From assembly GCF_004365875.1 (NCBI RefSeq), contig NZ_SODF01000002.1:1-64000 (forward strand): 64,000 nucleotides of DNA. Reading direction: 5' to 3'. Both the position numbers and the translations under genes were made by a program. Shown here piece by piece: positions 56,424 to 64,000 of this stretch; within the stretch, counting starts at the first letter, position 1; each line of letters opens with the position of its first letter. A model generated the notes under the pieces. The model saw only the letters and a program-made list of their open reading frames with translations. It did no database searches and had not been told where the DNA came from. The stretch is from Kribbella kalugense. Its GTDB lineage: Bacteria; Actinomycetota; Actinomycetes; Propionibacteriales; Kribbellaceae.

Positions 56424-57637
56424 CGGCCAGGCGCGGACTCGTCATCCTGTTCGTAGCGGACGTCCTGTCGGCCGTCGGCAGCCGGATCACCATGGTCGCG
56501 ATCCCATGGCTGGTGCTGGTGACCACGGGCAGCGCGGCGCGGATGGGCGTAGTGGCTGCGGTCGAGCTGGTGCCGTACATCATCGCGAGCATCATGGCCG
56601 GCCCGATCATCGACACCCTCGGCCCACGCCGTACGTCGATCATCGCGAACCTCGCGAGCGCCGTCGCGGTGGCGGCGATCGCAGCCACCACGAGCCTCGG
56701 TTTCGCCGCGCTCCTCGTCCTCGTCGCCGTCGCGGGCGCGCTCCGCGGTGCGGCGGACCGTGCGAAGGATTTGTTGGTACGTCCAATGGCCGAGGCAGCC
56801 AAAGTCGAGCTGATTCGGATCACGTCCCTGCACGAGGCCTTTGCCCGCGGCGCGACCCTCCTCGGCGCACCGCTCGGCGGCCTGTTGATCTACTGGACCG
56901 ACGCCGCGCGCGTGCTGTGGATCGACGCGGCAACCTTCGTGATCTGCGCTGTCCTAGTGGCGGCGTTCGTCCACCCGCCTTCGGTTGTTTCGGACTTACG
57001 GCGGGACAAGTACTTTCGCTCGTTGGCTGAAGGCTTCTCGTTCGTACGGCGGGATGAGTTGCTCGCGACGATGCTGATCACCACGTTCACGATCAACATC
57101 TTCGCCAGCGCGAGTACGGCGGTCTTCATCCCGGTCTGGGTCCGCGACGAACTCGGCACACCGGCCGGCCTCGGTCTCACCCTCGGTGCGTTCTCCGCCG
57201 GTGCGCTACTCGGCAGCATCACGTTCGCCGTACTCGCCACCAAGGTGCCGCGCTATCTGACCTTCGCGGTCGGAGCGTTCGTCGGCGGCAGTCCTCGGCT
57301 GCTCGTGCTCGGGCTGAGCGATCATTTGAGCTTAGTCATCGTGGTGACGTTCTTGTCCGGCATCGGTATCGCGGCGATCAACCCGGTCTTCGGCGCCGCG
57401 TTGTACGAGCACGTACCGAAGCATCTGCAGGCGCGAGTGATCGGGCTCGTGGCGGCGTCGTCGTTCGCCGGTCTTCCGTTGGGCGCGTTGCTGGCCGGCG
57501 CGTTAGTGAGCTGGGTTGGGCTGATCCCCGCGTTGATCTGGTCCGGCGTCGCGTGTCTGCTGGTCAGCCTGTTCCCGCTGATCCGGCGTGGGCCGGGCAA
57601 GGTGCTGGATGCGCCGACCACCGCGGAGGTCACATGA
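56420..57637 (+). CDS. MFS exporter
   Basis: A 405-aa membrane protein with 12 hydrophobic spans (LVILFVADVLSAVGSRITMV, AAVELVPYIIASIMAGPIID and others), with the MFS loop DTLGPRRTSIIANL between spans 2 and 3. It is coupled by ATGA overlaps to the ligase before it and to the SGNH gene after it. The most likely role is export of, or self-resistance to, the product of the pathway. Confidence 0.88.
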   Translation: MTARRGLVILFVADVLSAVGSRITMVAIPWLVLVTTGSAARMGVVAAVELVPYIIASIMAGPIIDTLGPRRTSIIANLASAVAVAAIAATTSLGFAALLVLVAVAGALRGAADRAKDLLVRPMAEAAKVELIRITSLHEAFARGATLLGAPLGGLLIYWTDAARVLWIDAATFVICAVLVAAFVHPPSVVSDLRRDKYFRSLAEGFSFVRRDELLATMLITTFTINIFASASTAVFIPVWVRDELGTPAGLGLTLGAFSAGALLGSITFAVLATKVPRYLTFAVGAFVGGSPRLLVLGLSDHLSLVIVVTFLSGIGIAAINPVFGAALYEHVPKHLQARVIGLVAASSFAGLPLGALLAGALVSWVGLIPALIWSGVACLLVSLFPLIRRGPGKVLDAPTTAEVT

Positions 57638-58323
57638 ACGAGGCCACCGATCCTTATTGCCTGCGGCCGGGCGAGAGCGCCAAGCTCCTCACCGGTCATC
57701 CGTGGCGGCGGTTCGTCGTCCTCGGTGACAGCGTCGCGGAAGGTCTCTGCGAGCCGGTCGACGGGTACAGCAAACTCCAGTGGGCGGACCGGATCGCCTC
57801 CGAGCTCCGCGCCGTACAACCTGAACTCGCCTACCTCAACCTCGGCGTCAGCGGACTACGCACCCGCGAGATCCTGGCCACGCAACTCGAGCCGGCACTC
57901 TTGTTCGGTCCTGACCTCGCCCTGGTCGTTGGCGGTGGCAACGATGCCTTCCCGGCCACGTACGACGCCGAGCGCGTCGATCGCGAACTCGCGCTGATGA
58001 TCACCACGTTGCAGGGCGCGGGCGCCGACGTGATGACACTCGGAATGTTCGACATCTCCTACAGCCCGGCGGTCGTCGACTGGCTCCGTCCGGGCCTCAG
58101 GCAACGAATGCGAACCCTCTCAAACCACACCGCCGCCCTCGCCGCCGAGTTCGGCACCATCCACATCCACCTCACCGACCACCCCCTCTCCACCGACCCA
58201 ACCCTCTACAGCCCCGACGGCCGCCACGGCACCGCCCGCAGCGACGCAGTAGCAACCGCCGAAACCCTCCGAGCCTTAGCCGACCACCTAACTACCACCC
58301 ACCACCAAGCACCGCCGACCTAA
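57634..58323 (+). CDS. Cytoplasmic SGNH/GDSL hydrolase
   Basis: A 229-aa hydrolase without signal peptide. Block I is VVLGDSVAEGLCEP (GDSVAEG), followed by NLGVSGLRTREI (block II glycine), GGGNDAFP (block III) and a C-terminal SPDGRHGTARSD (the aspartate/histidine position). The start overlaps the MFS stop (ATGA). It is the second SGNH enzyme in the locus, this one intracellular. It could be an acyl transferase or ester cleaver in tailoring. Confidence 0.85.
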   Translation: MNEATDPYCLRPGESAKLLTGHPWRRFVVLGDSVAEGLCEPVDGYSKLQWADRIASELRAVQPELAYLNLGVSGLRTREILATQLEPALLFGPDLALVVGGGNDAFPATYDAERVDRELALMITTLQGAGADVMTLGMFDISYSPAVVDWLRPGLRQRMRTLSNHTAALAAEFGTIHIHLTDHPLSTDPTLYSPDGRHGTARSDAVATAETLRALADHLTTTHHQAPPT

Positions 58324-58489
58324 GCATCGGCCACCCTGGTGGGTCCGACGCAGCACCTCAAGCCACCGACCGTGCGGCAACTCGAGGCCCGACCAACTCA
58401 TCCCGACCCCGCACCTCGCACGGCGTAGCACGGCCGTCGTCCTCGTGCCTCGCGTCCGGTCGCTCGGAGACTGTTGCTGCTGGCATCGG

Positions 58490-60427
58490 TTAGTCGGGCT
58501 CTCCGGAGGTCCGCACTCGGTGGGTGCCGGTGGGGTCGACGTGGAACCGGAACCCGTGGGGTGTACTCCATTCGAGGGTCTTGTCGTCGACGCGGTGCAC
58601 GTTCCAGCCGTGGGCGTGGGTCTTCACCCGGTGGGGGTAACGTCCCAACGGCGCGAGATTGCTGGTCGAGGTCTGACCCGGTGGACCGAGAGGGTCGTAC
58701 GGGCGCAGGTGGTCCAGGTCCATGGAGCGGCGGGTCTCTTGGGTGCCGAACGGGAAGACTTCGACGGGGTGGGTGAGCTTGACGCGTTCGCGGATCCGGT
58801 CGGGGATCTCGTAGGCGTCCACACTCACCGCATCGTTCAGATCAATAACTGGTTTCACGGTGTACGGGCCGTACCCGACCAACTCGGCGAGCTGCTCGGC
58901 AAGCATCGGACCCAGCCCCTCGACCCGCAGGACACCGCTCCCGGTCGCGAGGGTGAGATCGGTGAGGTGCACATAGATCTCGGTCTGCCCCGGCCGCACC
59001 CGCACACCACCACTACCACTACCTCCACCGTTGGCGCCACAGCCGCTGCTGCCCGTGCCGTTGCCGGCGCCGTTGGTGCGGCCGCCGCTACCGGCGGCGC
59101 TGTGGGGGTGGGGTTGGTTGGCGTAGGCGTCGTGTTTGATCCGGGCCAGGCGGGCGCGCAGGGCTCGCTCGGCGGCGGGGTCCATGGGCTGGCCGTCGTC
59201 GGGTTCGATGTGTAGGAAGGGACCGGACGGTCCAGCCGACTCCGACTCCGACTCCGGCTCCGAGGACCCCTGCTCCGGCTCCATGCCCGGGGCGTCAGGT
59301 ACGTCGGGAGGTTCGGCACTGCTGGGGTCGTGTGGGTCGCGGTCGAGCTCGCCGTCCGGGCCTAGCTCATCCCCGTTAGCCGGCCAATCGTCCAGCAGGT
59401 CCTCATCCTCATCCCTCCACCGCGCGCGAGCTCCTGCCGCGGCTGCAGTTGGTTCGCCGACGCCGGTACGAGCTTCAGTCGGGTCCGGCATACCGGGACC
59501 GTCCGGTGTAGCCGGGTCCGGCCTCCTCGGGTCCGGGGTGCCGGGACTGTCCGGCGCGGTCGGGTCCGGCGTGGTCGGGTCGGGCCTAGTCGCGTCGTCC
59601 GGGGTGTCGGCGGCGTCTGGCTGTGGGTTGATGAGGCGGTGGGCGCGGGCCTGGGTGAGAAGTTCTTCGGTGAAACGGGCATCGGCGATGATGCCGACCG
59701 CCTCCGCGCGGCGGGTCTGGACGCTGCGGGTGTCACCGAAGATCTTCAACGCCTCCGCGATCGCGGCCAGCGTCGCCTCGTTGCGGGCCACCGCACCCGC
59801 CGCGGCCTTGATGAACATCGTCTTGGTGCCATGCTCGTTCGACTGGCCGACAAAAACACCCCGCTCGCGCGCCTTCTCGGCGGCCTCGGCGCGGGCCTGG
59901 TCGGTGTCGACGTGCATCCTCGCGGCCTTGATGATCTTCTCCAACCGGGCCGGCGTGATCGAGTCCACCAACCCCGCCACTCGCTTGTCGACGCGGGCGG
60001 CTGCCTCCGCGGAGAGTTTCTTGCAGTCGGCGACGATCCGGCAGGCCTTCCAGGGGGTGGCTTCGCCGGACAGGACCCGGGCCCACAGGAAGGGGAATCG
60101 GTGCCGTAGCGCCAGGGCCTGGCCGAGGTAGTCGGCTGCGACCCGGGGTGAGATGCCTAGCATGACGCCGAATTCGGCGATGGCGAACTCGAGGATCTCT
60201 GGGCAGCCGTCGCCGCCGAGTACGACCGTGCGCTCGCGGCCGTCGCAGGTACGGCGGCCGGGGCGGCGGCCGGCCCGGTCGGGGTAGGCGGAGGGGTGGT
60301 AGCGGTCGGCGTAGGACAGGGCGTGTTGGAGGAGCCGGGCCTCGGCGCGGTGGGACAGGGCGCGGAGTTCGGCGGCCGACTCCAGCAGGTCGGCCGTCGG
60401 CAACGCATCCAAATCATCCTCGAACAT
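58490..60427 (-). CDS. DUF222/HNH endonuclease of the 13E12 repeat type
   Basis: A 645-aa protein. The N-terminal DUF222 domain (about 1-250) is helix-rich; the C-terminal HNH domain has MDLDHLRPY, SNLAPLGRYPHRVKTH. Between them is a long low-complexity insert (about 275-475) of PDP/PTTPDP-like repeats and Gly/Asn/Ser-rich runs. I use the ATG at 60425-60427. These genes occur in many copies in actinobacterial genomes and are linked to mobile or repeated elements; the biological role is unknown. The gap from 58324 to 58489 holds no gene. Confidence 0.87.
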   Translation of the reverse strand: MFEDDLDALPTADLLESAAELRALSHRAEARLLQHALSYADRYHPSAYPDRAGRRPGRRTCDGRERTVVLGGDGCPEILEFAIAEFGVMLGISPRVAADYLGQALALRHRFPFLWARVLSGEATPWKACRIVADCKKLSAEAAARVDKRVAGLVDSITPARLEKIIKAARMHVDTDQARAEAAEKARERGVFVGQSNEHGTKTMFIKAAAGAVARNEATLAAIAEALKIFGDTRSVQTRRAEAVGIIADARFTEELLTQARAHRLINPQPDAADTPDDATRPDPTTPDPTAPDSPGTPDPRRPDPATPDGPGMPDPTEARTGVGEPTAAAAGARARWRDEDEDLLDDWPANGDELGPDGELDRDPHDPSSAEPPDVPDAPGMEPEQGSSEPESESESAGPSGPFLHIEPDDGQPMDPAAERALRARLARIKHDAYANQPHPHSAAGSGGRTNGAGNGTGSSGCGANGGGSGSGGVRVRPGQTEIYVHLTDLTLATGSGVLRVEGLGPMLAEQLAELVGYGPYTVKPVIDLNDAVSVDAYEIPDRIRERVKLTHPVEVFPFGTQETRRSMDLDHLRPYDPLGPPGQTSTSNLAPLGRYPHRVKTHAHGWNVHRVDDKTLEWSTPHGFRFHVDPTGTHRVRTSGEPD

Positions 60428-60840
60428 GTGTTCGAGATTACTCCGCGACCGCGCCGCAGGCAAATCGAATAGAGCCGGAAACCCCTTATCCACAAGGGGA
60501 AACCTCACATCACATCGGAATCGCGAAACGGGTATGCCTCAGCGGGCATCCGCCCGACCTTGCACGAGCAGGCACGTCGGCGCGGTCCGGCAGTTGGTCC
60601 GCGGCAATGCGGTGGGGCAGTGGTCCGCAGCGATGCGGTGGGGCAGTGGCGCGCGGAGGGCGGTGCAGTCCGGCAGTGACGACAGTCCAGTGTGGCGTTG
60701 GTGTGGGGCGATGCCTCGCGACGGCGATGCGGTGCGCGGCAAGCGGTGCGGCACTGCCGTGCAGTCCGATGCGGCGGGCCGTGGTCGTGCGGTCCGGTCG
60801 TGTGGTGGTGCGGTCGTGCGGTGGTGCGCTGTGGTGATCT
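60428..60840. repeat. G/T-rich degenerate repeat stretch, no gene
   Basis: A 17-bp word ATGCGGTGGGGCAGTGG appears twice 26 bases apart (60607-60623 and 60633-60649). Shorter GTGCGGT/GGTCGTGCGG words fill 60720-60836. The strand bias (G and T on plus) and lack of codon signal show it is non-coding. It resembles a decayed tandem array. The left part (60428-60530) is the promoter side of the DUF222 gene. Confidence 0.6.
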
Positions 60841-61176
60841 TTACGAACGCTGCTGGTGTTCCTTGCCGGTGTCGAAGAAGTGGTTGAGGTAGGACTTGGG
60901 TTTGCGGTTGCTGTCTCGTAGGAGGGAGAAGATCTCAGCGCCGTCGCCGGGCGGGTCCTCGAGGCGGTATGCCTGGGCCAGACCCAAGTAGGTGTCCGGC
61001 GAGTCGGTGAGGGTCGCCGAGTACTCGCGGGCCTCGTCCTCCGCACGCTCGATGGCGTGATCGAAGGAATCGGCCCGCCACAACGTGATCCGCTCCTCGT
61101 ACGTCTTGCCTGCGGCCTCGGGCGGCCACCCGCTACGGAAGATGCACCGCACTGCGTACCAACCGGAGCTGCTCAT
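60841..61176 (-). CDS. DUF4288-like protein
   Basis: A 111-aa soluble protein. It begins MSSSGWYAVRCIFRSG and has YEERITLWRADSFDHAIERA (about 27-46), the pattern of DUF4288 proteins, which often sit beside other accessory genes and have unknown function. It lies 16 bases downstream of the ATP-grasp-like gene on the same strand, so it is probably cotranscribed. An alternative TTG 9 bases upstream is less likely. Confidence 0.7.
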   Translation of the reverse strand: MSSSGWYAVRCIFRSGWPPEAAGKTYEERITLWRADSFDHAIERAEDEAREYSATLTDSPDTYLGLAQAYRLEDPPGDGAEIFSLLRDSNRKPKSYLNHFFDTGKEHQQRS

Positions 61177-61192
61177 GGAACCCAATCATGCG

Positions 61193-62521
61193 CTACGGCA
61201 GCAGTAGTAGGCCGCTTGTTAAAGCGCCTTGGCCTACGTTTACTACGGGGCCGGCGTTGGGGACGGTGAAGCGGAGGTAGGCGCCGGCGGGGGTGCCGGC
61301 GAAGAGGTACGGGGCTACGCAGAAGGGGACGTCGGCCTCGTGGGGTTCGTTGGTTTCGAGGTTTATGAATTGCATGGTTAGGCGATCGACCTCGACGTGG
61401 GCCTGGACGATGTAGCCGCCTTCGCTCAGGGCCGTGTCGACGGCAGTTGCCCAAGTCTGATCGGAGACCTCTGGGCCGACGACTACTCCGACGCCGCCGT
61501 AGGATCCGTACGGCTTGAGCACCAGCGAGTTCCGGCCGGCGAGCACCTGATCGCGGAGCCCGCCGGCCAGGATCTCGGTGTGGGGTACATGGCCAACCAC
61601 AACCGAGGCATCCGTCGGCGCCAGCAACGAGAGGTCTTCCCACAGCCAGGCGAGGATCGCCTTGCTGGCAAGCAACCAGCTCGCGGTGGCGGTGAACATC
61701 CGGACCGATCGCGTTTGCACCGCGATCCCCAACGCATCCAGACCAGCGCTCGGCTTCATCCCTTGTGGAACGAACATTCGCAGTACGGCGTCGATCGGGC
61801 CGTCGTCGACGCAGAGTCGGCCGGCGTCGTCCAGCGTCAGCCATTCAAGTGGGAACACGCGCATGTCGAAACCCAGCTCGCGACCGCGTTCGCTGAACGG
61901 TTCGAGCAGCTTGATCATCGCCAACCCGTCCTGCGACCCCGGGTACGTCCCACCGGTGGTGAACACCATCGCCAACCGATCGTCCCCGGTCACCCCCAAC
62001 GCCGACCGCACCGCCTCGTACCGCGCGTCCACCGCCGACGCCGGTGCCTTCAACCCGAGCGCGGACACCTCCGGATCGCCCGCATAAGCATCGAGGAACC
62101 GTCGAGCAACCCCATCGGAGTCATGCGCCCCACCGAGCGCGCTGTCGATATTCGCCTCCACGACGTACGGCGTCCCGCCGCTGAGCAGGATGTCCGCCCG
62201 GACACCGCCGAGCAGTTCCTCGGTCAACGGCAGCTCCTCGTCGAGCAGATCGATGTACCCGACCGGCATCCCGAGCGCCCGTCGCAGCTCCCCCGCGGTC
62301 GTTGCCCGCCGCAAACAAGCCTCAAGGATCAGCCGGGCAACAGTCGCCGAGATGTCCGTCAACGACTCATACATACCGACCGACATGATCGGCGGTCGCA
62401 GCGGTCGCCACTCCTTGTTATGAGTCGCCACGCCGTCGTACACCTCTCGCCATGACGCGGTCCCGCGCGCGATGAGCGCCGTACGCGTTGCCTCGGGCAA
62501 CTGGTGCCACAGGTCGGTCAT
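61193..62521 (-). CDS. ATP-grasp-like protein
   Basis: A 442-aa protein with an ATP-grasp-like core: VVEANIDSALGG (about 118-129), then a long middle region, then LVLKPYGSYGGVGVVVG (lysine and glycine loop) and GGYIVQAHVEVDRLTMQF near residues 370-387. This order resembles glutathionylspermidine-synthase-like or permuted ATP-grasp ligases, which join an acid to an amine through an acyl phosphate. No closer name is justified. It overlaps the E1 beta gene (ATGA) and is cotranscribed with it, suggesting a ligation in the same pathway. Confidence 0.7.
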   Translation of the reverse strand: MTDLWHQLPEATRTALIARGTASWREVYDGVATHNKEWRPLRPPIMSVGMYESLTDISATVARLILEACLRRATTAGELRRALGMPVGYIDLLDEELPLTEELLGGVRADILLSGGTPYVVEANIDSALGGAHDSDGVARRFLDAYAGDPEVSALGLKAPASAVDARYEAVRSALGVTGDDRLAMVFTTGGTYPGSQDGLAMIKLLEPFSERGRELGFDMRVFPLEWLTLDDAGRLCVDDGPIDAVLRMFVPQGMKPSAGLDALGIAVQTRSVRMFTATASWLLASKAILAWLWEDLSLLAPTDASVVVGHVPHTEILAGGLRDQVLAGRNSLVLKPYGSYGGVGVVVGPEVSDQTWATAVDTALSEGGYIVQAHVEVDRLTMQFINLETNEPHEADVPFCVAPYLFAGTPAGAYLRFTVPNAGPVVNVGQGALTSGLLLLP

Positions 62522-63492
62522 TGATCCTCCAGTACGGCGTTGATCGCGGCAACGAGTTGATCCCGGCCGGGTTGGACGGCACGGTCGAGCGCAAGGGCGA
62601 ACGGGAGTACGGCGCCATCGGGTCGGGTCACGCGGCGCGGCGGGGCGTCCAGGGTGAAGCGTTCGGCGGCGAGCGCGAGTACTTCGGCAGCGAAACCGCT
62701 GGTGCGATTCGAATCGTCGATCACCACCAGCCGGCGGGTCTTCGCCACCGACGCGGCCAGCCCGTCAACGTCGAACGGATAAACGGTCCGCGGATCGAAG
62801 ACCTCGACCGAGATCCCGACACCGGCCAACTCATCAGCGACGACCAGCGCATCCTGCAGTAGGTGGCCGAGAGCAACGACCGTCACATCCCGACCGGACC
62901 GCGCCACCCGTCCGACCCCCAGCGGCACCGGCGCCAGTGTCGAAAAGTCGACATCGTCGCGGACACCGAGCGCGGCGGACGGCGCGAACACCACGACCGG
63001 ATCATCGTCGCGGATCGCCGAGACGAGCAGACCGTAGGCATCCGACGGCGTCGCCGGCACGACCGTCTTCACTCCGACGTGAGCAAACAACGTGTAGGGA
63101 TGATCCGAGTGCTGGCCGGCCCACCCGGTACGCGAGCCCGATCCAGGTACGACGTACGTCACCGGGACCTTGCATTGCCCTCCGGTCATCAACGAGAACT
63201 TGTGGGCCTGGTTCGCGATCTGCTCGAAGACCAAGAACAGCAACGACGGGATCTGGAACTCGATCACCGGCCGCATCCCGGCGAGTGCGGCCCCGGTCGC
63301 GAAGTTCGTGAACGCCTGCTCCGACAGCGGCGTGTCGATCACCCGCTCCGGACCGAACCGCGACGACAACCCGGCGGTCAGGTTGGACGCCGCGACCCGG
63401 ATGTCTTCACCGAGCAGGAAGACAGACGGATCCAGCTCCATCGCATCACCCAAAGCGCGATTCAGCGCCTTCAAGTACGACAGTTTCGGCAT
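62518..63492 (-). CDS. Thiamine-diphosphate-dependent E1 component, beta subunit
   Basis: A 324-aa protein of the pyruvate/acetoin/branched-chain E1 beta family. It starts SYLKALNRALGDAMELDPSV and has LGEDI, DTPLSEQAFTNFATGAALAG (about 53-72), GQHSDH (about 130-135) and FDPRTVYPFDVD. It starts one base into the E1 alpha stop. No E2 or E3 gene is seen in the window, so it need not be part of a dehydrogenase complex. A free E1 alpha-beta pair can act as a carboligase or decarboxylase. Confidence 0.85.
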   Translation of the reverse strand: MPKLSYLKALNRALGDAMELDPSVFLLGEDIRVAASNLTAGLSSRFGPERVIDTPLSEQAFTNFATGAALAGMRPVIEFQIPSLLFLVFEQIANQAHKFSLMTGGQCKVPVTYVVPGSGSRTGWAGQHSDHPYTLFAHVGVKTVVPATPSDAYGLLVSAIRDDDPVVVFAPSAALGVRDDVDFSTLAPVPLGVGRVARSGRDVTVVALGHLLQDALVVADELAGVGISVEVFDPRTVYPFDVDGLAASVAKTRRLVVIDDSNRTSGFAAEVLALAAERFTLDAPPRRVTRPDGAVLPFALALDRAVQPGRDQLVAAINAVLEDQ

Positions 63493-64000
63493 CAGGGCAT
63501 CACCGCGTACAAGTACTTAAGAGGATCAGCAGGGTCCGGGTGTGCGCTTCCCAGCGCGAACTCGGCCGCCGCATCGAGGGCCGCCTCGACCTCGGAGTCG
63601 ACTGCCGCGCGCTCGCGCTCCGGCAGCCGTGCGCCCTGGATCGCGACCGGATCACGCGCCCGGCCGGCAGCGACCTCGCCGGGCGAGCGGTAATCGAGCC
63701 GGGCGCGGTGCTCGAAGGTGTGATGCGCGTCGAAACGATAGGTCAGGCACTCCAGAAACATCGGGCCCTTCCCGGAGCGAGCCCGCGCAACCGCAGCTGT
63801 GCTTGCCTTGAGCACCGTCTCCGGATCCTGCCCGTCGATGGTGAACGCCGGCATGCCGAACGCCCGCGCCCTCGCGGTGATGCTGCCGGCCACCGCCGAC
63901 CCGACCGGCATCGTGGTCGCGTACCCGTTGTTCTCGCAGACGAAGAGCACCGGCACCTGCCAGAGCGCGGCCAAGTTCAGGGCCTCCAGCAACATCCCTT
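63492..64000 (-). CDS. Thiamine-diphosphate-dependent E1 component, alpha subunit (partial)
   Basis: Only the C-terminal part, about 169 codons, is inside the window; the gene continues beyond 64000. It has the E1 alpha core VPVLFVCENNGYATTMPVG (the thiamine-diphosphate magnesium motif ends in ENNGYA) and TYRFDAHHTFEHRARLDYRS with catalytic-loop residues. The stop overlaps the E1 beta start (TGATG). Any transcription start and further operon genes are off the edge. Confidence 0.85.
   Translation of the reverse strand, partial: GMLLEALNLAALWQVPVLFVCENNGYATTMPVGSAVAGSITARARAFGMPAFTIDGQDPETVLKASTAAVARARSGKGPMFLECLTYRFDAHHTFEHRARLDYRSPGEVAAGRARDPVAIQGARLPERERAAVDSEVEAALDAAAEFALGSAHPDPADPLKYLYAVMP

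Overview
The window is high-GC chromosomal DNA from an actinomycete. Third codon positions are strongly G/C, GTG starts and 1-4 base overlaps (ATGA, GTGA, TGATG) are common, and words such as GTACGGC and GTACGAC recur. The BsaP-type biotin helper gene, a SigD/RsdA pair, the GuaB/GuaB3 pair and a groESL operon with tandem CIRCE boxes all point to Actinomycetota. The style and gene content fit Kribbella or a close relative in the Nocardioidales; that last step is inference. I recognised no rRNA or tRNA genes, insertion sequences, prophage or CRISPR array.

Layout. 0-0.36 kb is non-coding and holds a 28-bp-period repeat field. 0.36-9.2 kb is a biotin region: bioA-bioF-bioD-P450 in one operon and bioB-bsaP-(miaA-like) in another. 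Between them lie a zeta-toxin-like kinase with an acidic-tailed partner and two tiny basic proteins. 9.2-9.7 kb is a gene-poor stretch rich in hairpins. 9.7-35.4 kb carries a block whose gene content matches one conserved in mycobacteria and streptomycetes: ChoD-like GMC oxidase and GabD2-type dehydrogenase, guaB3, guaB, rsdA-sigD, groEL-groES, tsaD-rimI-tsaB-tsaE and alr. It has local insertions, including a TPR protein, a TetR/monooxygenase pair, a THUMP-like methyltransferase and an AraC regulator. 34.8-42.1 kb is accessory: a HAD phosphatase, a secreted GH12 glucanase, a META lipoprotein, a large secreted PIG-L deacetylase and a broken toxin-antitoxin locus. 42.2-43.9 kb returns to core genes (nnrD, acpS). 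A LacI regulator and a GH67 alpha-glucuronidase follow and share an 11-bp palindrome, then coaA.

47.8-58.3 kb is the best candidate for an undescribed system. A tight six-gene operon (SGNH hydrolase, P450, HSL-type esterase, hydroxymandelate-oxidase-like flavoenzyme, HpgT-like aminotransferase, MFS) faces a tight three-gene operon (adenylate-forming ligase, MFS exporter, SGNH hydrolase). The oxidase plus aminotransferase pair resembles the last two steps of arylglycine formation, but no hydroxymandelate synthase, NRPS or carrier protein is visible.

After a DUF222/HNH endonuclease gene and a repeat-rich gap, the right end holds a second unusual operon running off the window: thiamine-diphosphate E1 alpha and E1 beta subunits, an ATP-grasp-like protein and a DUF4288-like protein.

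Product calls rest on motifs and neighbourhood read by eye; no database search was possible.
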